From: Myxococcales bacterium
Lineage (GTDB): Bacteria > Myxococcota > Bradymonadia > REDH01
Direction of reading: 5' to 3'
Assembly: GCA_018970625.1 (NCBI GenBank)
Contig: JAGWVZ010000030.1
Location: forward strand, 1 to 15,346
DNA: 15,346 nucleotides
How positions within the stretch are numbered: position 1 is the first letter of the stretch; each line of letters opens with the position of its first letter. Positions 1-8,300 of the stretch are shown here, in pieces. The position numbers and the translations under genes are program-made. The notes beneath the pieces are model-generated. The model was not told where the DNA came from. It worked only from the letters and a program-made list of their open reading frames with translations, and ran no database searches.

Positions 1-346
1 GCTTTCCGGTGAGAATCCCCGACGCGCCCGACCAGTGGGGTTCAATGTTGGGAACCTTCAGGGCGGTGCCCGAAACGAGCGTGCACTTGTCTTTGATGGC
101 AGCGATGGGCTCCAGCAAATACGAGAGCTCGTATTCACGTCCGGTGGTCGTGGGCACCCAGGCGGATGGCACCACGCCGTTGCCCCAGAAAAAGATGCCG
201 AAGCGCGTAGGGAAGGCCGAGGGTTCGGCCATCAACGAGGCGCCACGCCCGCTGGTGGCTTCCAGCCACGGCAGGGCGACCGCAGCGCTCATGCCACCGA
301 GAACGCCACGAAGAAAACGACGACGGGACAGGCGATTGGCGTTCAT
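1..346 (-). CDS. DUF1552 family protein, Tat-exported (partial, 5' part only)
   Basis: The gene starts at 346 and runs off the left edge, so only about the first 115 codons are present. The N-terminus is MNANRLSRRRFLRG followed by a hydrophobic stretch (about residues 14-28, ending ALPWLEA). That is a twin-arginine signal of the form usual for DUF1552 proteins. The next residues (FGIFFWGNGVVPSAW, then an ELSYLLEPIA block) also match my memory of the family. The start is well supported: a GAGGAGG Shine-Dalgarno at 354-360 sits 7 nt upstream, inside the end of the preceding gene, and the start codon overlaps that gene's stop as ATGA (343-346). DUF1552 proteins are exported and commonly lie beside DUF1592/DUF1588 proteins in Planctomycetota and Myxococcota. 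Their biochemical role is unknown. Translational coupling to the upstream lipoprotein suggests they act together. Confidence 0.85.
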   Translation of the reverse strand, partial: MNANRLSRRRFLRGVLGGMSAAVALPWLEATSGRGASLMAEPSAFPTRFGIFFWGNGVVPSAWVPTTTGREYELSYLLEPIAAIKDKCTLVSGTALKVPNIEPHWSGASGILTGK

Positions 347-2094
347 TCCGAAGCCTCCTCGGCGGCCGTAGCGCCGACGGTACGGAAGGCAGGGCTCAGG
401 ACCAGCGCTTCCACAAGACTGTTGAATCGATATCCGCTCTCCTCGAAGGCAGCGGTCAGAATGAGCACGGCCGCCCGTTGCTCGCGGAGCTCCACGGTGC
501 CGGTGGCGAACCGCATGAAGCTCTGCACCACACACTCCGCGAACTCCTCGCGTGCCGCGAGAACGTCGGCGAGCTCCCACGAGTCTGCGAACGAAACGCC
601 CTCCAACTCGCCTGACGTGTCGATAGGCGCGCCATTCTCGGTCGTGCGGAACATGCCGAGGCCATCAAAGGTCTCGAATGCAAGACCCATCGGGTCGGTC
701 AGGCTATGACAGCCTGCGCAGGTGGGGTCTTCCTGGTGCACCTGCATGCGCTCACGGAGTGTACGAGCGTTCGCGTCAGGCTCCGGAATCGACGTATCCA
801 CGTTGGACGGAGGCGGCGGCACAGGCAGGCAAAGCAGCCGCTCCCGAATGAACATGCCGCGTCCGGTGGCCGAGGTCGACGTCGGGTGCGAATGAATCAG
901 CAGAAAACTGGCCTGACCAAGCAGCCCTCGCCGGCCGGTGGATTCCGGAAGTTCGGACCATCCAAAGCCCTCGGCGGAAGGCGCCTGCACGCCGTAAAGA
1001 GCCGCCAGCCGGCGGTCCACCCAGGTACGGTTGCTCAACAGCACATCATGAAAATCCAGGTCACCCTGAATGATGCTCCACAGGAACGCTTCCGTTTCCT
1101 CCAGCGCGGCCGGTCCCAGCTCGGGGCTCATGGCAGGGAACACCATGGGGTCTTTCGACAGGTAACGGAGCGACGTCAAACCGTAATACTGCCGGAAGTA
1201 CTCCAGCAGACCATCGCGGGCGCGCTCGTCGGCCCACATGCGCGTCAACGCCGCACGCAAGCCCTCGTCCGTAGTCAACAGACCGGCTGCAGCGTCATCC
1301 AGCAGCGCTTCATCAGGAATGGTGTTCCACAGCAGGAAGCTCAGGCGCGACGCCATCTCCCAGTCGGTGTAGCGCAGCGCGCCGTCGTCGCCCGCTTCTC
1401 CAACCTCTCGACGGAACAACAAATAGGGAGACTGCAGCACCGCCGCCAGCGGCCAGCGAATGCCCTGCCAGAAATCCCCGTATTGCGTCGCCGCTTCACC
1501 AGCCAACTCAATCAACGGTGCCAGCTCTTCTTCCAGTAGCGGGCGACGCCAGGCGCGACGACCAAACGACGTCAGAATCTCGCGGGCGCACGCATCATCG
1601 CGAATGTCTGCCGGCTCGCAGTCGCCCAGCCGCGAACGACGCTCGGGCTCCACAATCTGCCGAGCCAGCTCGGGTGCCGCGCGCTCGATGTCCTCTACCG
1701 AACGCGGCGACACGGTCGCCTCGGCTGCACCGACCGCCAGCAAGCCATTGTCATCCAGATCGGGAAGGTTCACCGGAGGGATAATGACGCCTTCGCCGAG
1801 CAGGTCGCGCCAGGCGTTCTGCAGTTGCGCCGACGTCAGTCTGGGAATCGGCGCTTCAGGCGGCGCGTACTCTTCCCAGCCGGGAATCGGGCGTTCCACT
1901 ACGTCGGCGGCTGCGCCGCTGTCGTCCGACGCCGTGTCTGGGTCGGGCACCACGTCGGATGTACCAACGTCCTGCTCATCTGGCGTGAGATCGGCCTCTT
2001 CGGACGAACAGGACGCAAGCAGGAGCAACGTCAACAGTGGGACGGTGCGGGTCAGGCTCCAGTAGGGAGCCACTGCGAAACCTGAAATTTTCAT
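343..2094 (-). CDS. DUF1592/DUF1588/DUF1585 domain lipoprotein
   Basis: The product is 583 aa. Residues 1-29 form a lipoprotein signal (hydrophobic LLTLLLLASC, lipid Cys29), followed by an Asp/Ser/Ala-rich linker to about residue 66. A helical region with CAREILTSFGRRAWRRPL (169-186) resembles DUF1595. A DUF1592-like block follows, about 240-365 (RYTDWEMASRLSFLLW). A DUF1588-like block runs about 385-485 and contains a single CAGCH motif (459-463), the CxxCH form used for covalent c-type haem. A DUF1585-like tail closes the protein (about 500-573). Related planctomycetal proteins are called cytochrome-like PSD proteins, but the function is unknown and haem attachment here is inference. The start has no Shine-Dalgarno; a perfect palindrome lies where one would be. 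It is first in a unit with the DUF1552 gene. Confidence 0.87.
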   Translation of the reverse strand: MKISGFAVAPYWSLTRTVPLLTLLLLASCSSEEADLTPDEQDVGTSDVVPDPDTASDDSGAAADVVERPIPGWEEYAPPEAPIPRLTSAQLQNAWRDLLGEGVIIPPVNLPDLDDNGLLAVGAAEATVSPRSVEDIERAAPELARQIVEPERRSRLGDCEPADIRDDACAREILTSFGRRAWRRPLLEEELAPLIELAGEAATQYGDFWQGIRWPLAAVLQSPYLLFRREVGEAGDDGALRYTDWEMASRLSFLLWNTIPDEALLDDAAAGLLTTDEGLRAALTRMWADERARDGLLEYFRQYYGLTSLRYLSKDPMVFPAMSPELGPAALEETEAFLWSIIQGDLDFHDVLLSNRTWVDRRLAALYGVQAPSAEGFGWSELPESTGRRGLLGQASFLLIHSHPTSTSATGRGMFIRERLLCLPVPPPPSNVDTSIPEPDANARTLRERMQVHQEDPTCAGCHSLTDPMGLAFETFDGLGMFRTTENGAPIDTSGELEGVSFADSWELADVLAAREEFAECVVQSFMRFATGTVELREQRAAVLILTAAFEESGYRFNSLVEALVLSPAFRTVGATAAEEASE

Positions 2095-2100
2095 GGCCGA

Positions 2101-2139
2101 TGTCCGGACAGGGCATGCGGAGAACCGCCTGACGGCGGT
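2101..2139 (-). promoter_or_regulatory. Leader of the DUF1592 gene: palindrome and small hairpin
   Basis: Upstream of the DUF1592 start (2094) the leader holds a perfect 10-bp palindrome, TGTCCGGACA (2101-2110), 6 nt from the start codon, where a Shine-Dalgarno would normally sit. Farther up is a hairpin with arms ACCGCC and GGCGGT around a TGAC loop (2124-2139). These could be an operator or translational control structures, or chance in GC-rich DNA. I found no convincing -35/-10 pair between 2140 and 2224; TTTACA (minus strand, around 2194) is a fair -35 but has no well-placed -10. Confidence 0.3.
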
Positions 2140-2224
2140 GCGATGGAGCAGAGTGCAAGATTTAGTGTTTGTTCAATACGAACGCAACCGATGTAAACGT
2201 TTCGTTGTCCCCCCTGTTCGTTTT

Positions 2225-2250
2225 CGGAAAAATCAGGTCGAGGCCTGATT
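2225..2250 (-). terminator. Intrinsic terminator of the M23 peptidase gene
   Basis: On the minus strand a perfect 7-bp stem, AATCAGG/CCTGATT with a CCTCGA loop (2231-2250), begins 2 nt after the peptidase stop codon. A five-T run at its 3' edge (about 2228-2232) follows directly. This is the normal form of a Rho-independent terminator and separates the peptidase from the DUF1592 unit downstream. Confidence 0.7.
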
Positions 2251-2252
2251 GA

Positions 2253-3347
2253 TCATCCGCCGGTTTGATCGTTAAATCGTGCGGACCATGCAGCGATATG
2301 CGCCTCGAAAGCGGCGCGCTCCGATTCAGGAAGCTCGCGCTGATAGGTTCCGTGCGCGTCCACGGGATCCACGATGGCGCCATTGCGAGCCAGCTCGTAG
2401 TGCAGGTGGGGCCCTGTTGATCGGCCCGTGTTTCCTGACAGGGCGATCACCTGCCCCGCCTGAACCGTGTCACCCACCTGCACCTGCGTCTCCGAAAGGT
2501 GCAGGTACTTGGCCACCAGCCCGTTGTCGTGAGCGACCTCGATGCAGTTCCCGTTAAAGCGCAGGTTCCAGTCCACGTTCGTGACCCGGCCACCCCATGG
2601 ACTCATCACCGGCGTGCCCACAGGCGTCATGAAGTCCATACCCTCGTGATCGGGCCGGTCGCGAAGCAGACTCGTGATCTGATCGTAGTCCGCCAGCGGT
2701 CCGTCGTTCAGGCGATGGGCGACCTCGATGCCGTCCGAATCGTACCACGTCGCGTACGATTCACCCTCGGCATGCCAGCGATACGCGTCAAACGTGCGAT
2801 CGTGACGCTGCGACTGAAAACGCATCGCATGAATCGTGATTCCACCGTCGCTGTCGTTCGTCCACGCGAGCGTGAGCTGGTCGTTGTTCCGAAGCTCACG
2901 AGCCGGTTGGATATTCCACACCAGCAGGCGCGCCAGCTCCTGGCTCAGCATCGTGGCCAGCGTGCGGTCCAGCACACGACCGAGTGACACCGGGATATTG
3001 TTCTCAATCGATACAGACACAATCTGTGCATCCACCGGCACGCGATCCGGCAGATCGGAAGGCTCTTCAACTTCAGGCACTTCGAAAACCATGGCGGCCG
3101 GCGAGGACCCCTCGGGCATTGCAGCAGGCGCCAGCGGCGCATTCGGTTCCGCAACCGCCTGCACCTCCGCCAGCGACTCCGATTCCACAGGGCTTCCGGC
3201 CATGTCCGTGGTCGAAATCTCCTGCGTCAGCGGACCGCGGGCGAGGTGCCCTGCCAGAAGGCCCACGTTCAGCAGCGCGGAAACCAGCAACGCCTTCTGC
3301 TGAAGCGTCATAAAATGGGGACGAGAGTCGGGGGTTGTACTGCTCAT
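2253..3347 (-). CDS. Membrane-anchored M23 family metallopeptidase (LytM domain)
   Basis: From the start at 3347 the product is 364 aa. Residues about 15-36 form one hydrophobic segment (signal anchor). A Pro/Ala/Glu-rich stretch (about 40-105) and a middle domain (about 105-215) follow. The C-terminal LytM/M23 domain spans about 230-335, with His234 and Asp238 of the HxxxD motif (HEGMD) and the HLH motif at 314-316. Both zinc-binding motifs are intact, so it is probably an active endopeptidase that cuts peptidoglycan cross-links in the periplasm. The reading frame stays open upstream to 3662, but that extension is rich in Trp and Cys and looks non-coding. ATG 3347 gives a sensible topology although no Shine-Dalgarno is visible; ATG 3311 is a possible alternative. 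The gene is divergent from the TolC/RND pair. It ends at its own terminator. Confidence 0.87.
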   Translation of the reverse strand: MSSTTPDSRPHFMTLQQKALLVSALLNVGLLAGHLARGPLTQEISTTDMAGSPVESESLAEVQAVAEPNAPLAPAAMPEGSSPAAMVFEVPEVEEPSDLPDRVPVDAQIVSVSIENNIPVSLGRVLDRTLATMLSQELARLLVWNIQPARELRNNDQLTLAWTNDSDGGITIHAMRFQSQRHDRTFDAYRWHAEGESYATWYDSDGIEVAHRLNDGPLADYDQITSLLRDRPDHEGMDFMTPVGTPVMSPWGGRVTNVDWNLRFNGNCIEVAHDNGLVAKYLHLSETQVQVGDTVQAGQVIALSGNTGRSTGPHLHYELARNGAIVDPVDAHGTYQRELPESERAAFEAHIAAWSARFNDQTGG

Positions 3348-3351
3348 GGCC

Positions 3352-3381
3352 GCACCGTGGAATGCCGTGAAACACCGTGTA
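3352..3381. repeat. Three 10-bp-period repeats beside the M23 start
   Basis: The plus strand reads CACCGTG at 3353-3359, TGCCGTG at 3363-3369 and CACCGTG at 3373-3379, an exact 10-bp period with a shared CCGTG core. The array ends 5 bp upstream of the M23 peptidase ATG. One helical turn between copies would put all three on the same face of the DNA, as in arrays of regulator sites. If the transcript starts farther upstream, they lie in the 5' leader instead. The repeats themselves are plain; a regulatory role is inference. Confidence 0.4.
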
Positions 3382-3725
3382 TTCACTACAAAGAGGTGCT
3401 TCGATCCAGAACGCAAGTTTTTGCAACCTTCCTGATCGGCCGATCGATCACGTGCGCATTTTTCAGGTTTGTCGGCCGGTTGCGTCCCTGCGGACGCCTC
3501 TCCTGACCCTCGCCGGCGTCTGCTCCGATCAACGCACCATGCGAACGCGCTGCTCTCACCAGCTCCAACCCAACGAACCTGGCCACCGCACCACCCGCGC
3601 GTCACGCGCTCGGCTGCCGGAATGTCCTCTCCCTGTCCGCATTTTTCTGCTGACCCACACATCAGACTCCCCTAGGAATCTCACCGTCGCGTCTGGCGCT
3701 ATCCTTCCTTCTCTCGAGTTGCCGC
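3382..3725. promoter_or_regulatory. Divergent intergenic region between M23 peptidase and TolC genes
   Basis: No credible gene lies here: open frames on both strands have implausible composition. It holds an inverted repeat, TGATCGgccgatCGATCA (3433-3450), with 6-bp arms, which contains the perfect palindrome GATCGGCCGATC (3434-3445). A candidate promoter for the TolC gene is listed separately. No clear -35/-10 pair is visible for the peptidase. Confidence 0.4.
3650..3678 (+). promoter_or_regulatory. Weak candidate promoter of the TolC/RND unit
   Basis: CTGACC (3650-3655, 4 of 6 matches to the sigma-70 -35 consensus) and TAGGAA (3673-3678, 3 of 6 to the -10) are separated by 17 bp. This would give a 5' leader of about 40 nt. 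The match is modest and could be chance. The gene itself has no visible Shine-Dalgarno before ATG 3726. Confidence 0.25.
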
Positions 3726-5312
3726 ATGCGCCTCTGGCGTACTCCCATTTCCCACCTGCTGCTGTGTGCATGTCTGATTGTGTCGCGCGCACCGGGCGTC
3801 AACGCACAGGAGGCGCCGCTGGACGTGCCGCAGATTGACCTCCCGGCTCCGGCCGACGCCCAGGTCATCTCCATGGAGTCGCTGCTGCAGCGATTTGCGC
3901 AGGGCAACCCCGAGATTCAGCGCGCCCGCTTTGCCGTCCGTGCCGCTCAGGCACAGGTGTTGGGTACGGCCGCCCTGCTGCAGTACACACTCACGGCGCA
4001 GGCCAACCTCCTGAACGCCGAACAACCCAGCAACGAAGGGCTCAGCTCGGGTATTGCCCGCAACCAGAACTACAACGCCGAGGTGTCGCTGGCCCGGCAG
4101 TTCGCGCCGGGAACCCGGATCGAACTCTCGCTGCAGAACGGCGTCTCGCGGAGTGTATTCCCATTCTCGAGCCCAGCCGGCACCACCACGATTACGCGTG
4201 GCCCCAATGTTGGCACGACACTCTCGCTGAGCGCCTCGCAGCCTTTGTTACGCGGGCTGGGTCGAAACGTGACCCTGTTGCCCCTGTTGCTCGCCCAACG
4301 GCGACTGGATACGGCCGATCTGCAGGTCGTTCAGGCGGCTTCGACGCGGCTGGTCGAAGTCGTCACCGCGGCGGCTGAGCTGGCTTTCGCCGTTCAGGAG
4401 CTGCAACTTCGCCATCGCAGCCTCGAGCGCACGCTCACGCAGCTACACATCGGCATGGCCGAGCTCGACGCGGGCCGCATCGCCTCGATCGAGCTCGACC
4501 TGATACGACAGCGTGTGGCCACCAATCAGGAAGCTGTGCTGGTGACCTGGGCTACCGCCGCCACGCGAACCCGGGAGCTGCAGCGGCTGCTCGGAGAACC
4601 CCCTGACGCCAGCGCGGTCTGGGCGGTTGAGCCACCCCTCCCGGACGTCGACTGGACAAATCCACAGGCGCTCTGCAGCGCCGCCGCCGAACGCAGCCCC
4701 GACATCGCGGCTCTGCAGGCGCAGGTCGAGACCGCCCGCGCCGACCTGATTCGCACCCGCAACGGCCTGCGACCGCAGCTCGACCTTACCGCCGGACTCA
4801 CGCAGTCCGGTCTCGATACCGCGTTTTTTCCCAGCTACGGACAGGTCGTTCGTCTGGAGGCGACCACTGTGACCGCCGGCCTCCTGTTTTCACTGCCCCT
4901 CGGCAACGCCGCTGCCCGCGATGAGCACGAGCGCGCAAGGGTCGCCGTGGAGCAGGCCGAGTTCGAGGTCCACCAGTCGCGCACGAACCTTTGTCACCAG
5001 CTCACCGAGCTCGCCGCGTCGCGCGACACACTCCTCAGCCGCACCGAGCTCGCTGCCTATCGCGTTGCCCTCGCTGAACGCGCGCTGCAGGCCGAGCAGG
5101 CCCGGTTTGCGCAGGGACTCTCGACGGTGCAGACCGGACTTCAGGCGCTCGAGGACCTCGAAACCGCCGAACGCGAGCGGCTGCGACTGCAGACCGACGA
5201 CGTGCTCAACGGCTGGCGCGCCTGGCACCTGACCGGCCGACTCGCCGAAGAGCTGCTTCGACTGGCCGATGGCGCCGAAACGGACGCCGGACTGCCCGCG
5301 GCCCAACCATGA
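3726..5312 (+). CDS. TolC family outer-membrane efflux channel
   Basis: The product is 528 aa with a Sec signal peptide (hydrophobic LLLCACLIV, likely cut after VNA27). The mature protein shows the two-fold OEP repeat. The first copy spans about 50-260 and carries the family-typical SLSASQPLLRGLGRN segment (167-181). The second spans about 330-515, with long heptad-like Ala/Leu/Glu/Arg helices such as the ALEDLETAERERLRLQTDD stretch near the end. Such proteins form a trimeric beta-barrel with a helical tunnel across the periplasm, the exit duct for RND pumps or type I secretion. The length is normal. The stop overlaps the RND start as ATGA (5309-5312), so the partner is almost certainly the pump. 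No membrane fusion protein gene lies upstream or between them. Confidence 0.9.
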   Translation: MRLWRTPISHLLLCACLIVSRAPGVNAQEAPLDVPQIDLPAPADAQVISMESLLQRFAQGNPEIQRARFAVRAAQAQVLGTAALLQYTLTAQANLLNAEQPSNEGLSSGIARNQNYNAEVSLARQFAPGTRIELSLQNGVSRSVFPFSSPAGTTTITRGPNVGTTLSLSASQPLLRGLGRNVTLLPLLLAQRRLDTADLQVVQAASTRLVEVVTAAAELAFAVQELQLRHRSLERTLTQLHIGMAELDAGRIASIELDLIRQRVATNQEAVLVTWATAATRTRELQRLLGEPPDASAVWAVEPPLPDVDWTNPQALCSAAAERSPDIAALQAQVETARADLIRTRNGLRPQLDLTAGLTQSGLDTAFFPSYGQVVRLEATTVTAGLLFSLPLGNAAARDEHERARVAVEQAEFEVHQSRTNLCHQLTELAASRDTLLSRTELAAYRVALAERALQAEQARFAQGLSTVQTGLQALEDLETAERERLRLQTDDVLNGWRAWHLTGRLAEELLRLADGAETDAGLPAAQP

Positions 5313-8300
5313 GCGACTCCCCGCGCGGAACGTTCATTCCAGGGCTGAGCCTCACCCGCCCTGTTACCACCGTCATGGGTTTCATCGCCCTGTTGGTGAT
5401 GGGCTGGGTCGCGTGGAGAAACATCGACGTCGAGCTGCTGCCGTCCGGCTTCACGCCTCCGTTTCTGTTCGCGCAAATCCCCACGCTGCGATCTTCGCCC
5501 GAGGACATCGAGCAACGCATCGCCGTGCCCACCGAGGAGATGCTGGCGACCGTCCGCAATCTGGACCGCCTGGCCACCCGCATCAACACCAACTCGGCGT
5601 CGTTCATCATGGAGTTCGCGGACGGCACCGACATGAACGACGCGTACAACCAGGTGCGCGACCGCATTGAACGCGTACTTCCTCAGTTCGGAAACGACAT
5701 CGGCCAGTACTTTATCTGGAAGTACAACCCCGCCGATGAGCCCGTGGTGTGGCTCGGCGCATCGTTCGCCGATTCCGATGATCCGGGACGTTTGATTGAC
5801 GACTATGTCGTGCCTCGACTCGAACGAATTCCCGGTGTGTCACGCGTGGAAGTCAGCGGCGCACCGCAGCGGGTGGTGGCGATTCAGGTCAATGAACGCA
5901 TGGTCGATGCCGCGGGAACGACCATGTTTGAGCTCATTCAGTCGCTCTCCCGCGACAATTTTGGCCTGTCGGCCGGTCAGGTGGAGCAGGACGGCGCCCG
6001 GTTTCCGCTGCGTGTGGTGGCGCGGTGGGAGACCCTGCAGGATATGCGCGCGCTGCCCGTGGGACAGGGCCTGACGCTGGATGATATCGCGGACATCGCC
6101 GTGCAGGACCGCGCCGAACGTTCCATGTATCGCGTGAACGGACGACCTTCGATCTGGCTCGAGGTGTACAAGGAATCCACCGCCAACACGGTCGAAGTGG
6201 CCCGCGCGGTGCAGCAGACGCTCGACCTCCTGCCTTCACGTTTCGACGAGCTCGCGAGCGCCGAGTTCTCCTATTTCTTCAATCAGGCCGACATCATCGA
6301 GGAGAGTCTCGGGAACCTGGAGTCGTCGGCCTGGCAGGGCGCGTTATTCGCCGTGATTGTTCTGCTGCTGTTTCTGCGCCACCTGCGCATGACCGCGCTG
6401 ATCACACTGGCCATCCCGGTCAGCATGCTGGGCACGATCGTCGTGCTCTATTTTGCAGGGCGTACCTTGAACGTGCTGTCCCTCATGGGGCTGATGCTGG
6501 TGGTGGGCATGGTGGTGGATAACGCCATCGTCGTCGTCGAGAGCGTGCAGCGGCACCGGCAGATGGGCAAGTCGTCCTACCTCGCCGCGTTGCACGGTGC
6601 CGGCGAGGTCGCGCTCGCGATTCTGGTGTCGACGCTGACCACGGTCGTCGTGTTTGTGCCGATCATCCTGATGTCGGGCGATCAGATGTTGTCGTTTTTT
6701 CTGGGGCAGATCGGTTTTCCGGTGTGTGTCGGGCTTCTGGCGTCACTTGTCGTCGCGCTCACGCTCTTGCCTCTCGCGACCGCTCGACTGGTGCCGGGGC
6801 ACGCGCCGGCTCCGCCACGCGTGATCGTGTGGTTCGAGAACGCATACGCGCGCCTGCTCGATGTGACGTTGCGTCGCCGCCTTGAGGCGACGCTGCTGGC
6901 GGCGCTCGTGTTCGCCAGCACCTGGTACCCCATGAACCATGTGACGGTGACCGATCAGTCAGAGTCAGCGATCAACGATTTTCGTATCTTCGTGGAGATG
7001 CCACAGAGCTTTACCTGGCAGGAGCGGGTTGACGTGATGCTCGAGTACGAGGCGACGCTCGGCGCCCTGCGCGAGGAGCTCGGCGTGCGCAGCGTGGTCT
7101 CCCGGATTGGAGGCCGTTGGGGCAGACCCAACGTACGCTGCTTTCTTGTGCCGGCCGACGAACGCCCCCTGCAGGTTCCCGAGATCATCGAGCGTGCGCA
7201 CGGCGCGCTTCGCCAGATACCCGGCGTACGCACGTCCCTCTCGTGGCAGTCGGGCGCCGGCGCTACCGACTCGCTCACCGTCAGCATTGCCGGCCCCGAC
7301 AGTCGGCGTCTGGCAGAGCTGGCCGAAGAGGTATCCCGACGCCTGCGCTTTATTGACGGCGTTTCATCGGTACGCGCCGAGTCAGGCGAAGATGGGCAAC
7401 CCGAGATGCACTTCAACGTCGACCGCGAGCGAGCGTTACAGGTCGGCCTGACGCCCCAGCTCGTCGGTGGTACCATCGACTTTGCCTTGCGCGGAAGGCA
7501 GGTCGGCCGGCTTCCTCAGGACGATGGCGAGCTGCCGGTCTTTCTGGAAGGGCAGATCGCCTCGTACAACGAGATGGACGAACTCTCCGGCATGGAGCTG
7601 CCATCGCCCATGGGCACCGTCACCCTCGACAGCATCTCATCGTCGCTCGAGAGCCCCGGCTTTCGCTCGATCGACCGCGAGAACCGAAGAACGGCGATCT
7701 CGCTCACGATTTATACCACGCGTGAAGACCTCGAAGTCCTCAGCGATGAGATCGATGCTGCCATGGAAGGGTTCGACTGGCCTCGCGGCTATGGGCTCGA
7801 CAAGGGGCGACGGTTTATGGACGTGTCCAAAGGTGCAGCCGATCGCATGCTCGCGCTGACCCTGTCGGTGACCTTCGTGTTTCTGCTGATGGGCATCCTC
7901 TTCGAGTCCTTTGTGCTCCCCCTCTCGATTCTGCTGAGCATCCCGTTCGCGTTCACGGGGGTGTACTGGAGCCTGTGGCTCACCGGTACCAGCCTGGACA
8001 TGATGGCAGGCGTAGGGCTGGTGATCCTGGTCGGTATCGTCGTCAACAATGCCATCGTGCTCGTCGACGTCGTGGGGGACCGCCAGCGCGAAGGGCTCAC
8101 GCGTCACGTGGCGCTCGTGGAAGCTGGTCGAGAACGCCTGCGGCCCATTCTCATGACCGCCCTGACCACCATCTTCGGCCTCATCCCCATGGCGATGGGC
8201 AACTCGGCCGTCGCTGGCGTACCTTACAAGCCGTTGGGCATCACCGTCATGGGTGGGCTGGTGGCGTCCACGCTGTTGACGCTGTTCGTGGTGCCGCTGT

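Noticed and set aside
706..1539. Long open frame on the plus strand opposite the DUF1592 gene
   Set aside because: It is a shadow rich in Arg, Gln and His. The minus-strand gene has domains and a lipoprotein signal.
3348..3662. N-terminal extension of the M23 peptidase reading frame (105 codons)
   Set aside because: It is rich in Cys, Trp and Arg, has no export signal, and would place the anchor helix in mid-protein. The downstream ATG gives a normal topology.
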